Positions 9,992 to 19,276 are shown, counted from the stretch's first letter. The stretch is 34,509 nt of DNA from Capnocytophaga canis (GCF_000827555.1 NZ_CDOI01000158.1:1-34509); one strand, 5' to 3'. Notes: a model not told the origin generated them from the sequence alone. Numbers and translations: made by a program.

Positions 9992-10097
9992 AATATAATA
10001 TATTTCGTTTTCTTAAATATGTTTACTTTCTCCAATCCTCTCTGGCACCAAAATAGTGGACATAAAAAGCAAATGATTGAAAAATAAAAATTTAACT

Positions 10098-11078
10098 TCA
10101 CAATCCCCGAAACCTATGCTTCTGCACCTGACGAATAGTTTCGCTGTTCCACTGAATGCTCTCCACAAAAGGCTTCTTTCGTAAAGGACAATCCAAATCG
10201 CATATTTCACAGGAAAAAGATTTACAATCATCCATATGGAAATTAAAATCAATGGTTCGTTCAGTATTTTTTAGTAATACCTGAATCACTTTTTCCATTT
10301 CCTGATGAGCCTCTCGAAGTGAATAGTAGTAGGGTAAGGTAATGTGTGCATCAATATGCAAGTGAGAGCCAAATTGTTGTACTTTCATATTGTGGATATC
10401 AATCCATTCGGAATGGCGATTTTCCTGAAGAACCTTCACAATTTCGGTAATGAGGTACTCATCTTGCTCGTCCATAATACCACTGAGTGCCTTTCTGATG
10501 ATTCTGTATCCAACGATGATGATATATCCTCCAAAGACAAGAGCTACAATGGCATCCAACCATAGCAAATGAGTGAAATAAACTAATACTAAACTGGCTA
10601 CCACTCCAAGAGTCGAAATAGTATCACTTTTCAAGTGTTGCCCAGAACTCATCAGTACCATCGAATTTTCTCGCTTTCCTTTTTGGTAGGAAATATGTCC
10701 CAGCACATAGTTAGCAACAGCCGTTGTCCCTACTATGAAAATCCCCCAATCCAGCTGATGCAAAGCTACTCCCATTATGAGAGAATGTACTGATTGTGCA
10801 ATGATTAAAATCCCAGCAATTACGATAAGCGTCCCCTCAATTCCCGAAGTGATAAATTCGACCTTTCCATGTCCGTAGGGGTGGTCATCATCACGAGGCT
10901 TTGCTCCCAAATAAAGTGAATATAATCCCATAAAGGCTGAGATTATATTCACTATACTTTCCATTGCGTCTGAAAAAACGGCATCTGAATTGGTTAATTG
11001 CCAAGCAATCAACTTGCCAATAAACAAAACAACGCCAACGATGGCAATCCCTTTTTGGAAGGATAAACTATTAGACAT
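10098..11078 (-). CDS. Cation diffusion facilitator family metal exporter
   Basis: Exports divalent metal, probably Zn2+ or Fe2+, from the cytoplasm in exchange for protons. The 326-residue protein has the typical CDF layout: about six membrane helices (residues 10-195) and a cytoplasmic domain. HPYGHGK (66-72) follows the second helix, and HLKSD (148-152) supplies the His and Asp of the fifth helix. The matching site in helix 2 reads SDAMESIVN (36-44), which lacks the usual HxxxD or DxxxD, so metal preference is uncertain. The C-terminus has a four-cysteine cluster, C285, C290, C293 and C297, absent from most simple CDF proteins and likely metal-binding. It starts 27 bases after the alkaline phosphatase gene stops, on the same strand, suggesting co-transcription. 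Confidence 0.9.
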   Translation of the reverse strand: MSNSLSFQKGIAIVGVVLFIGKLIAWQLTNSDAVFSDAMESIVNIISAFMGLYSLYLGAKPRDDDHPYGHGKVEFITSGIEGTLIVIAGILIIAQSVHSLIMGVALHQLDWGIFIVGTTAVANYVLGHISYQKGKRENSMVLMSSGQHLKSDTISTLGVVASLVLVYFTHLLWLDAIVALVFGGYIIIVGYRIIRKALSGIMDEQDEYLITEIVKVLQENRHSEWIDIHNMKVQQFGSHLHIDAHITLPYYYSLREAHQEMEKVIQVLLKNTERTIDFNFHMDDCKSFSCEICDLDCPLRKKPFVESIQWNSETIRQVQKHRFRGL

Positions 11079-11105
11079 TAGATGGTCGCGATAACTTTTC
11101 TTTTG

Positions 11106-12518
11106 TTAAAATTTATCTTCAACTTCAGCCACATCCAATAAAAACTTGTGCATATCGGTGTTTCGCATAAAAGGCCTTAGTTTTTCACTTCCAGGCCCAA
11201 ACATTGCCAACTCCACAAAATCAGAGGAATGATCCATACTAATCCACCCAACAGAAGTATGTGCTTTTTGGATTTCAGAAAATAATTTATACGGCAAGTG
11301 GTTGTAGTTGTAAATACCATCCTCTTGCCCTGCTTGAGCGTAATAAGTTAACAACTCTCTGGCCTGGTCATCAGTAATAGACATCTTCCCACAGTTATTG
11401 TACACGCTTTCTTTGACTTTAGCTATGCCGTCAGTAGGCTTTATGTTCTGCAATATCCAATCATTTGAATGTTTAAAGTCTTGAATTCGGTCAAAATTAC
11501 CATTACATTGTTTCCCGTAAATCAACCCTGGATTTGCATTTCCATGGTCGGATGTTAGCACTACTAACGTATTTCCGTCTTTTTTAGCAAAATCAATGGC
11601 AACTTTTACGGCATCGTCAAATGCCACTTGGTCGTAAATCAGTCCTCCAAGGTCATTTCCATGAGCTGCCCAATCTACTTTTCCTGCTTCAACTTGAATT
11701 ACAAACCCTTGAGGATGATTCTTCATAACGTCAATAGCTTTGGCTGTCATCTCAGCGAGTGTTGGAATTTCAGCTTTAAGTACTTCATCCTGCATGTGGT
11801 CGACAGTGTATGGCAAAGCTACATCGGCAAAAACTCCAAAAAGAGGCTTTTTAAGTGATGCTTTTTGCATATCTGCTCGATTTCGAACCACCGTGTATCC
11901 TTTTTGTTGCAGTATTGCATACACATCCTTCCCATCTTCACGTAAAGAAGGATTGAACACTTTGTTTCCACCTCCCATCATGACATCAAATCCTAATTCC
12001 GTATACTTCAACGCAATACCTTCCATATCATTACGTCTTTCCGACCAAACAGAGAATCCTGCAGGTGTAGCATGAGTTATTGGTACGGTGGTTACACAGC
12101 CTACCTTTTTTCCAGCTTTTTTAAACTTTTGTAGAATAGGTAAGTTTTCCTTTCCATCAGGACTTATATTCAGACTTCCATTATTCACACGAACTCCCCC
12201 ACCCCACGAGGAACTTGCTGCAGCTGAATCAGTTACAATAGAACTTGCTGAAGCCATATCCATTAAACCTCGTTGTACTAAATTGGTCTCATAAAGCCCC
12301 ATCCAATTGGACGGACGATCAAACTTTCGCCTGATGTATATGTCTGCCATAACAAGTGTTCCTACACTCATACCATCACTTACCATGAAGATGATATTTT
12401 TAGCTTTCTTTCCTCTATTTTCCTCTAAAATGGTATTCGCACGTAGGTCAAAAGAGGAAGTTAACATTCCCCCCAATGTGGCTAATGCCCCTTGTTTAAA
12501 AAACGACCTTCTTTTCAT
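11106..12518 (-). CDS. Alkaline phosphatase with Tat-type signal
   Basis: Hydrolyses phosphate monoesters outside the cytoplasm, releasing inorganic phosphate. The 470-residue protein begins with a twin-arginine signal (KRRSFFKQ, then a hydrophobic stretch to about residue 28), so it probably folds and loads metal before export. Family residues are all visible: SDGM (47-50), the phosphorylated serine in TDSAAASS (S98), ITHATPAG (147-154), metal ligands in VEAGKVDWAAHGND (276-289), TSDHG (322-326) and MDHSSD (428-433). The start at 12518 is fixed by the Tat motif. The CDF exporter follows after 27 bases and a Na/Pi cotransporter lies 185 bases upstream on the same strand, giving a phosphate and metal theme. 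Confidence 0.95.
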   Translation of the reverse strand: MKRRSFFKQGALATLGGMLTSSFDLRANTILEENRGKKAKNIIFMVSDGMSVGTLVMADIYIRRKFDRPSNWMGLYETNLVQRGLMDMASASSIVTDSAAASSSWGGGVRVNNGSLNISPDGKENLPILQKFKKAGKKVGCVTTVPITHATPAGFSVWSERRNDMEGIALKYTELGFDVMMGGGNKVFNPSLREDGKDVYAILQQKGYTVVRNRADMQKASLKKPLFGVFADVALPYTVDHMQDEVLKAEIPTLAEMTAKAIDVMKNHPQGFVIQVEAGKVDWAAHGNDLGGLIYDQVAFDDAVKVAIDFAKKDGNTLVVLTSDHGNANPGLIYGKQCNGNFDRIQDFKHSNDWILQNIKPTDGIAKVKESVYNNCGKMSITDDQARELLTYYAQAGQEDGIYNYNHLPYKLFSEIQKAHTSVGWISMDHSSDFVELAMFGPGSEKLRPFMRNTDMHKFLLDVAEVEDKF

Positions 12519-12703
12519 ACTTCTTATCTTTAAACATTAATCTACTTAATCTCTCTAACCAGAATTTAGTTTGGTCTCATATTCCCAAAAAGACACCTAA
12601 CTATTGAAAAATATACATTGAAAATGTTGCGAAAGTTACGTATTTTATCAGTAAAAACAAACATAATGAACAAAAAGTTTTTTTACATATCTATTCTATT
12701 TAC

Positions 12704-13654
12704 TCATTCATCCTGTTTTTCAGTTTTTTGATACCAACGATGTCGTTTCAACATTCGAATAGTTGGAGTTAGAAAAAATAAAAAAAACAACGATGTCAAA
12801 CTATTACTAATAGTAAATGCTATAGCAACTTGCAATGATGGGTTTTGACTGAAAGAAGTAGCTATGCTTTCTAAAAGCCCAAAAAATGGAAAAATAATCA
12901 ACACCCCGACAATATTGAATACCGAAGCAGAAAGTGCTACCAAACGAGAGATTGGCGACATCCGAAGGCTGATAAGCAGTGCCGTTGAGGTTGTTCCAAT
13001 ATTTGCTCCAATAACTATGGGGATAGCAGAATCAATGGTAATAGTTCCCTGTGAAAGCAACACAATCACTAACCCCACTACTACTGAACTTGATTGAATG
13101 ATAACAGTAATAAGAATTCCGTATAAAATTCCTAATAGCGGATTCGAGGCTTTGGAAAGTACCTGAATGAGCATTGGGTCTTTTTTTATAGGTTCCATAG
13201 CCTCACCAATGTAAGCCAAAGAGAAAAAGATGAAGCCAAAGTAAAATATTGATTTCCCAACAACGGACACTTTAGCAGGAATCATACTAATTAACGTTCC
13301 CAAAACGATAAACAGAGGGCCTAAAAACGTAGATTCCAAAGAAACAATCCAAGCTGTAGAAGTTGTCCCCACGTTTGTTCCAAGTAACACTAAAATACTA
13401 TCTGTAAAGGTAATTGCTCCAGCATTTACTAGTGAAACAGTTATGGACGAAACCAATGTACTTGATTGAATAACAGCTGTGAACATGCCTCCAAGCAAAA
13501 AACCTCCTAACGGAAATGCTGTAATTCGACGAATCCAACGAGAAAGACGCTCTGTTCCCAAATTCTCGATTTCTTTACTAAAACTATGCAATCCGTAAAC
13601 AAATAAAGTAATAGAAGCTATGATGACAATAATCGTTTGAAAATTCTCCAACAT
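12704..13654 (-). CDS. Na/Pi cotransporter family protein, without PhoU domain
   Basis: Predicted inner-membrane sodium-coupled phosphate carrier (NptA/YjbB family). The 316-residue protein is nearly all membrane helices and shows the two inverted family repeats: VIQSST (61-66) with GTNVGTTSTA (92-101), and IIQSSS (185-190) with GANIGTTSTA (216-225). The Gln-Ser-Ser motifs are the substrate and sodium signature. It ends after about residue 305 in a short charged tail, so the C-terminal PhoU-like domain seen in YjbB is missing. It lies upstream of the alkaline phosphatase gene on the same strand, which fits uptake of the phosphate that enzyme releases. Direction of transport is not shown by sequence, since some family members export phosphate. 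Confidence 0.9.
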   Translation of the reverse strand: MLENFQTIIVIIASITLFVYGLHSFSKEIENLGTERLSRWIRRITAFPLGGFLLGGMFTAVIQSSTLVSSITVSLVNAGAITFTDSILVLLGTNVGTTSTAWIVSLESTFLGPLFIVLGTLISMIPAKVSVVGKSIFYFGFIFFSLAYIGEAMEPIKKDPMLIQVLSKASNPLLGILYGILITVIIQSSSVVVGLVIVLLSQGTITIDSAIPIVIGANIGTTSTALLISLRMSPISRLVALSASVFNIVGVLIIFPFFGLLESIATSFSQNPSLQVAIAFTISNSLTSLFFLFFLTPTIRMLKRHRWYQKTEKQDE

Positions 13655-13785
13655 TTTTGTACAAAATTAACTTAGCAAAACTACTAAGATTTTCCAATTC
13701 AACGAACATTTTTATCATAATTAACAGTACTTTCTTCGAGTTGTTCAACATGTGCATGTATACTGTTTAAAAAAGTTTTTTAATT

Positions 13786-13908
13786 ATGAAAAAATTCCTA
13801 TTTTTGCGGTACGGTATGCTTTATCTCTTATTTTTCACCTGCATACAACTGATTTTAACCATACTAAAATATACATTTGAAGTAAACAAACTCCTTTCGA
13901 GGCACTAA
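13786..13908 (+). CDS. Possible 40-residue hydrophobic small protein
   Basis: An ATG at 13786 opens a 40-codon frame starting MKKFLFLRYGMLYLLFFTC, with one likely membrane helix, ending 11 bases before the next gene. It could be a small membrane protein or leader peptide. It could also be chance in AT-rich DNA: the best promoter element nearby (13799-13806) lies inside it, which would exclude its translation from that promoter. I recognise no family. Confidence 0.2.
   Translation: MKKFLFLRYGMLYLLFFTCIQLILTILKYTFEVNKLLSRH
13799..13806 (+). promoter_or_regulatory. Possible -7 element upstream of the first guanidine-modifying enzyme gene
   Basis: TATTTTTG matches TAnnTTTG. The -33 position 19 bases upstream is TTT in a run of T, not TTG. 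The leader would be about 110 bases long. Weak on its own, and it conflicts with the small open frame that overlaps it. Confidence 0.3.
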
Positions 13909-13919
13909 ATAACGAACCT

Positions 13920-14834
13920 ATGCTACAACTAAACATAAAAAACGAAACCAGTCGACTAAAAGCCGTAATTTTAGGAACAGCCCAAAGCAACGGTCCTACA
14001 CCTACGTTAGAGGAGGCATACGACCCTAAATCAGCAGAACATATCAAAGCTGGAACCTATCCGATTGAAAAAGATATGGTAAGCGAAATGGAAGCGTTTA
14101 ACGCTGTCCTTAAAAAGCACGGTGTTACTGTATACAGACCTGAGTTAATCAAGGACTATAACCAAATTTTTTCACGAGACATCGGTTTTGTCATTGAGGA
14201 CATTTTCATCAAAGCAAATATTTTACCCGACCGCGAACGTGAACTTGATGCCATTCAATACGTGATTGACCAAATTGATCCTACCAAAGTGGTTCGTCCC
14301 CCAGAAGAGGTACATATTGAAGGAGGTGACGTAATGCCATGGAATGACCATATTTTCATTGGAACATACAAAGGAGAGGATTATAAAAACTACATTACCG
14401 CTCGTACAAATACACAAGGGGTAGAATTCATCAAAAACCTTTTCCCTAACAAAATTGTAAAGGAATTTGACCTCGTAAAGTCAAAAATTGAACCAAGAGA
14501 TAATGCTCTGCATTTGGACTGTTGTTTTCAGCCTGTGGGCAAAAATAAAGGGATTATTTACAAAAGTGGTTTCCGCGAAGAAGCAGATTACATGTATTTG
14601 GTGGAGCTTTTTGGCAAGGAGAATTTATTCCATATTACGCGAGAGGAAATGTACCACATGTTTAGTAATATATTTTCGATTGCACCCGATGTGGTGGTTT
14701 CAGAACAAAAATTTACACGTTTAAACAACTGGCTGAAAGACCATGGATTCACCGTTGAAGAAATTCCATATTATGAAATTTCCAAACAGGAAGGTCTGTT
14801 GCGTTGCTCAACCTTGCCCCTTATTCGTGAATAA
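13920..14834 (+). CDS. Dimethylarginine dimethylaminohydrolase/amidinotransferase-type guanidine-modifying enzyme
   Basis: A 304-residue cytoplasmic enzyme of the pentein superfamily that contains arginine deiminase, DDAH and amidinotransferases. Visible core elements are FSRDIGF (84-90), EGGD (134-137, substrate-binding acidic pair), HLDC (198-201, catalytic His) and a C-terminal cysteine, C296, in LLRCSTLPL, where the nucleophile of this family sits. It probably acts on a free or methylated guanidino or ureido compound related to arginine; the exact substrate cannot be read from sequence. Another pentein gene (ctlX) follows on the same strand after a 394-base gap, a neighbourhood I recall from other Flavobacteriia. 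The start 11 bases after a stop codon gives the normal family N-terminus. Confidence 0.85.
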   Translation: MLQLNIKNETSRLKAVILGTAQSNGPTPTLEEAYDPKSAEHIKAGTYPIEKDMVSEMEAFNAVLKKHGVTVYRPELIKDYNQIFSRDIGFVIEDIFIKANILPDRERELDAIQYVIDQIDPTKVVRPPEEVHIEGGDVMPWNDHIFIGTYKGEDYKNYITARTNTQGVEFIKNLFPNKIVKEFDLVKSKIEPRDNALHLDCCFQPVGKNKGIIYKSGFREEADYMYLVELFGKENLFHITREEMYHMFSNIFSIAPDVVVSEQKFTRLNNWLKDHGFTVEEIPYYEISKQEGLLRCSTLPLIRE

Positions 14835-15228
14835 ACCCAGGTTTTAAAAGATACCTTTGGGGCTTACTAAACATCTTTCTGTTTTACGTGAATCATAATC
14901 CTCATTACAAACCAATGTTGAATGAAAAGGATAAGCGAATCACTTTCGAGAAGATATCAGTAAACTCTCTTTCTGCCAATTATATTAAAAAAGGAAGTGA
15001 ATTAAAAATCGTACTCTACGACATTTTTTTTACAATTTTCTAAAAAAACAATAAGTTACAACAGATGCAATAGGTGTTTTTTTAAGTGAGTGACAACCAT
15101 AACAAATATATTACCTACGGATTTGGCTTTACAAATGTGGCTTAAAGGAGATGACCCATCGGTTAAGTAACTAATAAGTAACTAATTTTTTTTAAAACCA
15201 TAATATTTTAGTATACAAAAAAAATACA
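14835..15228. other. Intergenic gap between the two pentein genes
   Basis: No gene recognised. A weak hairpin just past the stop (CCC and GGT at 14836-14842 against ACC and GGG at 14853-14861) could help termination but has no T run. The rest is AT-rich, with no convincing TAnnTTTG promoter close to ctlX. Confidence 0.5.
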
Positions 15229-16161
15229 ATGAAGAAGCAAATAACCAACACAATACTAATGATTCGTCCAGTTCGTTTTCGCATGAATGAAGAGACGGCT
15301 ATCAACAACTATTTTCAAGAAGAAATAGAACTAAAAAACGAAGAAATTAACAACAAGGCACAACAAGAATTTGATGCTTTTGTACAAAAATTAGAAAACA
15401 TAGGAGTAAATGTTATCGTAGTAGACGACATTTACGAACAAAACACCCCTGATTCCGTTTTTCCAAATAATTGGATAAGCTTTCACCAGAATGGGAACAT
15501 TGCTCTATATCCAATGTTTGCGGAAAACCGTCGTCGTGAACGTCGTGATGATGTATTGGATTTGCTTGAAGAAAAAGGATTTTCAATTGAGAATGTGTAC
15601 GACTATACCGATGCGGAAAAAGAAGAATTGTTTTTAGAAGGCACAGGCTCAATGATTTTAGATAGAGCGAATGAGGTAGCTTATTGTGCATTATCGCCCC
15701 GTGCTGATGAAGAACTATTCATCGAATTTTGTGAAGACTTTGAATATACTCCTGTGATTTTCAAAGCATACCAAACTGTAAATGGCAAACGAGCACTGAT
15801 TTACCACACTAATGTGATGATGGCTTTAGGAGAAACTTTTGCTGTAGTTTGTTTGGATGCCGTTGACGACAAATCGGAACGAAAAGCCTTAACAGAAAGT
15901 TTAAAACGTACGGGGAAAGAAATTATTAGCATTACAGAGGAACAAATGCATCGTTTCGCAGGAAATATGCTTCAAGTACAGGGTTCAGACCACACTTATC
16001 TGGTGATGAGCCAAGCTGCTTATGATTCATTAACTGAAAAACAAATAAAAAACATTGAAAAGCATTGTAAAATCTTGTATTCCAACTTGGAAACTATCGA
16101 AACCTGTGGCGGTGGAAGTGCAAGATGCATGATGGCAGAAGTTTTTTTACCAACGAACTAA
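15229..16161 (+). CDS. ctlX: Citrulline utilization hydrolase CtlX-like pentein enzyme
   Basis: A 310-residue member of the arginine deiminase-related family whose Francisella representative, CtlX, hydrolyses citrulline to ornithine, ammonia and carbon dioxide. Family signatures are VFPNNWIS (77-84), LEGTGSMILD (136-145, holding the acidic residue of the active site), YHTNVMM (192-198, catalytic His) and CGGGSARCM (293-301, with C300 as nucleophile near the C-terminus). Length matches the family. It is followed after only 16 bases by a large membrane protein gene and then pyrR-pyrB, so it probably heads a polycistronic unit. Citrulline as substrate is inferred from similarity; arginine-like compounds remain possible. 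Confidence 0.85.
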   Translation: MKKQITNTILMIRPVRFRMNEETAINNYFQEEIELKNEEINNKAQQEFDAFVQKLENIGVNVIVVDDIYEQNTPDSVFPNNWISFHQNGNIALYPMFAENRRRERRDDVLDLLEEKGFSIENVYDYTDAEKEELFLEGTGSMILDRANEVAYCALSPRADEELFIEFCEDFEYTPVIFKAYQTVNGKRALIYHTNVMMALGETFAVVCLDAVDDKSERKALTESLKRTGKEIISITEEQMHRFAGNMLQVQGSDHTYLVMSQAAYDSLTEKQIKNIEKHCKILYSNLETIETCGGGSARCMMAEVFLPTN

Positions 16162-16177
16162 AATACGAACGCAAACA

Positions 16178-18709
16178 ATGAAAACAAAGAAACGCAACAA
16201 AACCGCGGCTATTTCAGGTTCATTTTCAAGTCATAAAAAAGGAAATGCTACTCTGAATCTCTTAACCAGCATTCTTTTGATAGCTTATGGATACGTAACT
16301 GTATTGACTCCCAATTGGATGGCTTTTGACTCGAATGCTCCCAAATTCTACACTTTTGCCATATTGAACTTAGTGGTTGCTATTTTGGTGTTCTCAATTA
16401 AAGATTTCAGAGAGAAAAATAAAGTCCTTTTTGGTTTTTTCACCAATAAAATTGGAATTGCATACACCACCATCATCTTTTTTGCTTTGCTTTCATTTGC
16501 AAAAGTAATTAATGTTGAAGAGGCTGTTTTACATTTTTTCAAAGTCTTCACCGCATTTTCGGCAGCTTGGATGGTATCCGCTTTAGTGATTTATAATCCG
16601 AAAAGCATTACGGTTTTAGCCGTTTCAATGACCGCTTTATTGCTTTACGATTCGTTAGAAACATTTCGTGGGGTGTCAAAAATCATTAAGGGAACAGGCT
16701 CAGATATCGACATAAAGTCCTCCTATTCAAACAAAAACATTTTAGCTTCAGCAATGTTTATTAAAATTCCGTTTGCAATTTGGTTGTTCTTCTTCAAAAA
16801 GGATAAACTTCGCATTATTGGAGGTATCGGAACCCTTGTGGGAACTCTTGCTATATTTTTCATGAGTGCACGTGCTTTCTACTTAGCTACATTCATCATC
16901 ATGTTTGTACTCATTGGATATGGTATATTAAATTATTTCATTCTAAAAAATAAAAAAACTGCTGTTAGCGTTGGTGGACATACGCTATTTGTGTTAATCG
17001 CCTTTGGAATATTTTCCTTTGTGCAAGGAGTGATGTATCCAAAAGCTATTAAGGAAAGTACAAGTTTCACGGCTCGTTTGGCTACAATTGCAGATCAAGA
17101 GAACACAAGTAATAACCTTCGGAAAACAGCTTGGACAACAACCCTTACAGAGATGATTCCAAATGACCCTCTGTTGGGAGTAGGAATCGGGAACTGGAAG
17201 GTTCGCTATTTGGAATACGAAAACTCGTACAGCCCTCATTACATATATATGTACAAGGCTCACAACGACTTTCTTGAATTAACCTCAGAAGCTGGTATCT
17301 TTGCTGGGTTAGCTTTCTTGTCAATATTTTTATTGATAGCGTATTATTTCTTACGTGCTACTTACAAAAATAAAAATTCAGAATTAGAAAAATGGTTATT
17401 TTTACCTTTATTCGGACTTTTCGCCTACTCCTTCGATGCATTTTTTAACTTTCCCCAAGACAGACCTGAAATTCAGTCTCTATTTGCAATTTATGTTGGA
17501 TTAGCTGTTGGATTATTGGTCGTTCATTTGAGTAAAAACAATCAAATTGAAGAAAGTGTAATAGCTGAAGAAAACACTGATAAAAAATCCGTTAAAGCAA
17601 ATTCAGGAGCCATTATTGGAATGATAGCTATCGTTACTATCGTGGTAAATTTAGCAAACGTAGTAGTACAAAAAATGTACTTCGATTCATCAAAAATTCA
17701 GCGGATGGTCAAAGAAGAGCAACAAGGAGTTCGAAAAACAAAATCTACATCGGATTTTTTAATTCAAAACTATCCTAAAATCCCAAATTTGACAGCCGTT
17801 GCTGAACCAGTAGATGTGGAAAAAGCTCGTTATCTCATTGACGAAAAGAAATTTGACGAGGCTCGTAAAGTTTTACAATCCATTGAATATAATCCTTGGG
17901 ACGGACGTGCTGACTACTTTACAGCTGTATCCTACTTCATGGAAGAAAACAAAAAGTACGACAGTATTTACAAATATGCTATCTGGGCAAAAGTAGCAAA
18001 ACCCAATTTCTTCGGAAATGTAAATCTGGCAACTTATGGTTTGAATGGTATGGGGCGAGAAAATGAATCTATCGAGCTATGGAAAGATTTTCTGGAATTG
18101 AGTCCACCAGACACAACTTCAACAAAAAAACCTAAAAAATGGAAAAAAATACTAAAAGAAAGGTTTCATGTTGATGTGGACAGAGACGGAAGAAACGCTA
18201 AGCGTCAAGAAGCAAGTGCATGGAATGCTCTGGCCTATCTATTAGAAAAGAATGGCATGGTAGAAGAAGCAAAAGCAGTTTTGGATACAGCGATAAAATA
18301 TGTGCCAAACGACAAAACTGTGGTTGATAATCAGATGAAAATCACATCTCGACTCCAAATGGAACAGTATTTACCCATCTATGGAAAGGCTTTACAATTA
18401 CAACAACAACGAGACTACGTGGAGGCAGTTAAGCTACTATCTCAATTCTTAGAAAAAGTTCCAGCTCATGTTGATGCTTTAGGACAAAGAGCCATCTGTT
18501 ATTATAACCTACAGCAATATCAAAACGCTATCAAAGATATCGTTCGGATGGAAGAATTGGGAGCTACTCCAAGTCCTGCCATGGATAATTATTATGCATC
18601 TTGTTACTACATGATTGGGGATCGTGCCAAAGCCAAAACACTTTTTGAAAGAGCCGTTCAGAAAGGAAATGCGGACGCGGTGAATAACCTAAACAAACTA
18701 AAATTCTAA
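16178..18709 (+). CDS. O-antigen ligase/polymerase-like membrane protein with C-terminal TPR domain
   Basis: An 843-residue inner-membrane protein. Residues about 25-460 form some 12 membrane helices with the pattern of the Wzy/WaaL (O-antigen ligase) superfamily, including a large periplasmic loop with LLGVGIGNWKVRY and the conserved AHNDFLELTSEAGIFAG segment. Another helix near residue 490 leads into a soluble C-terminal region of about 330 residues with TPR-like helix pairs, such as EARKVLQSIEYNPWDGRADY and KTLFERAVQKGNADAVNNL. The family transfers or polymerises lipid-linked glycans; the acceptor here is unknown. The gene is 16 bases after ctlX and 3 bases before pyrR. That is tight enough for one operon, although no metabolic link is obvious. 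Confidence 0.85.
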   Translation: MKTKKRNKTAAISGSFSSHKKGNATLNLLTSILLIAYGYVTVLTPNWMAFDSNAPKFYTFAILNLVVAILVFSIKDFREKNKVLFGFFTNKIGIAYTTIIFFALLSFAKVINVEEAVLHFFKVFTAFSAAWMVSALVIYNPKSITVLAVSMTALLLYDSLETFRGVSKIIKGTGSDIDIKSSYSNKNILASAMFIKIPFAIWLFFFKKDKLRIIGGIGTLVGTLAIFFMSARAFYLATFIIMFVLIGYGILNYFILKNKKTAVSVGGHTLFVLIAFGIFSFVQGVMYPKAIKESTSFTARLATIADQENTSNNLRKTAWTTTLTEMIPNDPLLGVGIGNWKVRYLEYENSYSPHYIYMYKAHNDFLELTSEAGIFAGLAFLSIFLLIAYYFLRATYKNKNSELEKWLFLPLFGLFAYSFDAFFNFPQDRPEIQSLFAIYVGLAVGLLVVHLSKNNQIEESVIAEENTDKKSVKANSGAIIGMIAIVTIVVNLANVVVQKMYFDSSKIQRMVKEEQQGVRKTKSTSDFLIQNYPKIPNLTAVAEPVDVEKARYLIDEKKFDEARKVLQSIEYNPWDGRADYFTAVSYFMEENKKYDSIYKYAIWAKVAKPNFFGNVNLATYGLNGMGRENESIELWKDFLELSPPDTTSTKKPKKWKKILKERFHVDVDRDGRNAKRQEASAWNALAYLLEKNGMVEEAKAVLDTAIKYVPNDKTVVDNQMKITSRLQMEQYLPIYGKALQLQQQRDYVEAVKLLSQFLEKVPAHVDALGQRAICYYNLQQYQNAIKDIVRMEELGATPSPAMDNYYASCYYMIGDRAKAKTLFERAVQKGNADAVNNLNKLKF

Positions 18710-18712
18710 CGT

Positions 18713-19276
18713 ATGAACCAAAAAGATACACATAAGAAGGAAATAGTATCTTCCTCTGAAATGAACGTAATTCTTAATCGACTGGCATGTCAACTTATAG
18801 AGCGACACGGCGATTTTTCAAATACAGCCTTAATCGGTATTCAACCTCGAGGAACATTTTTAGCCAAACGTTTAGTAACATTACTCAGCGAAAAATACAA
18901 CATCAAAAACGTCCCTTTAGGATTGTTGGACATCACTTTTTTTCGTGACGATTTCAGAAGAAATAACAAACCATTAGAGGCAAATTCTACAGATATTAAT
19001 TTCATTGTTGAGGATAAAAAAGTAGTATTTGTAGACGATGTACTTTACACTGGACGTAGCATCCGTTCGGCTCTGACAGCCATACAATCATTTGGCCGTC
19101 CATCAGAAATTGAACTTTTAGTATTCATCGACCGACGTTTTAGCAGACATCTGCCCATCCAACCCAACTACAAAGGGAGGCAAGTCGATGCCATCAATCA
19201 AGAGCGTGTGATAGTACACTGGAAGGAAAAAGACGGTGAAGATACCGTTTACATCATCAATAAAGACAAAATATAA
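18713..19276 (+). CDS. pyrR: PyrR-type phosphoribosyltransferase
   Basis: A 187-residue type I phosphoribosyltransferase. The PRPP-binding loop VVFVDDVLYTGRS (104-116) and the N-terminal IGIQPRGTFLAKR (41-53) are typical of PyrR, which binds UMP and regulates pyr operons in many bacteria and often has uracil phosphoribosyltransferase activity. Its place directly before pyrB (8-base gap) supports the name. I did not find a recognisable PyrR-binding RNA loop or attenuator between the genes, so here it may act mainly as an enzyme in uracil salvage. The start lies 3 bases after the preceding stop. Confidence 0.93.
   Translation: MNQKDTHKKEIVSSSEMNVILNRLACQLIERHGDFSNTALIGIQPRGTFLAKRLVTLLSEKYNIKNVPLGLLDITFFRDDFRRNNKPLEANSTDINFIVEDKKVVFVDDVLYTGRSIRSALTAIQSFGRPSEIELLVFIDRRFSRHLPIQPNYKGRQVDAINQERVIVHWKEKDGEDTVYIINKDKI

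Noticed and set aside
11628-12540. Plus-strand open frames opposite the alkaline phosphatase
   Set aside because: The minus-strand gene has complete catalytic motifs; the opposite frames are shadows.
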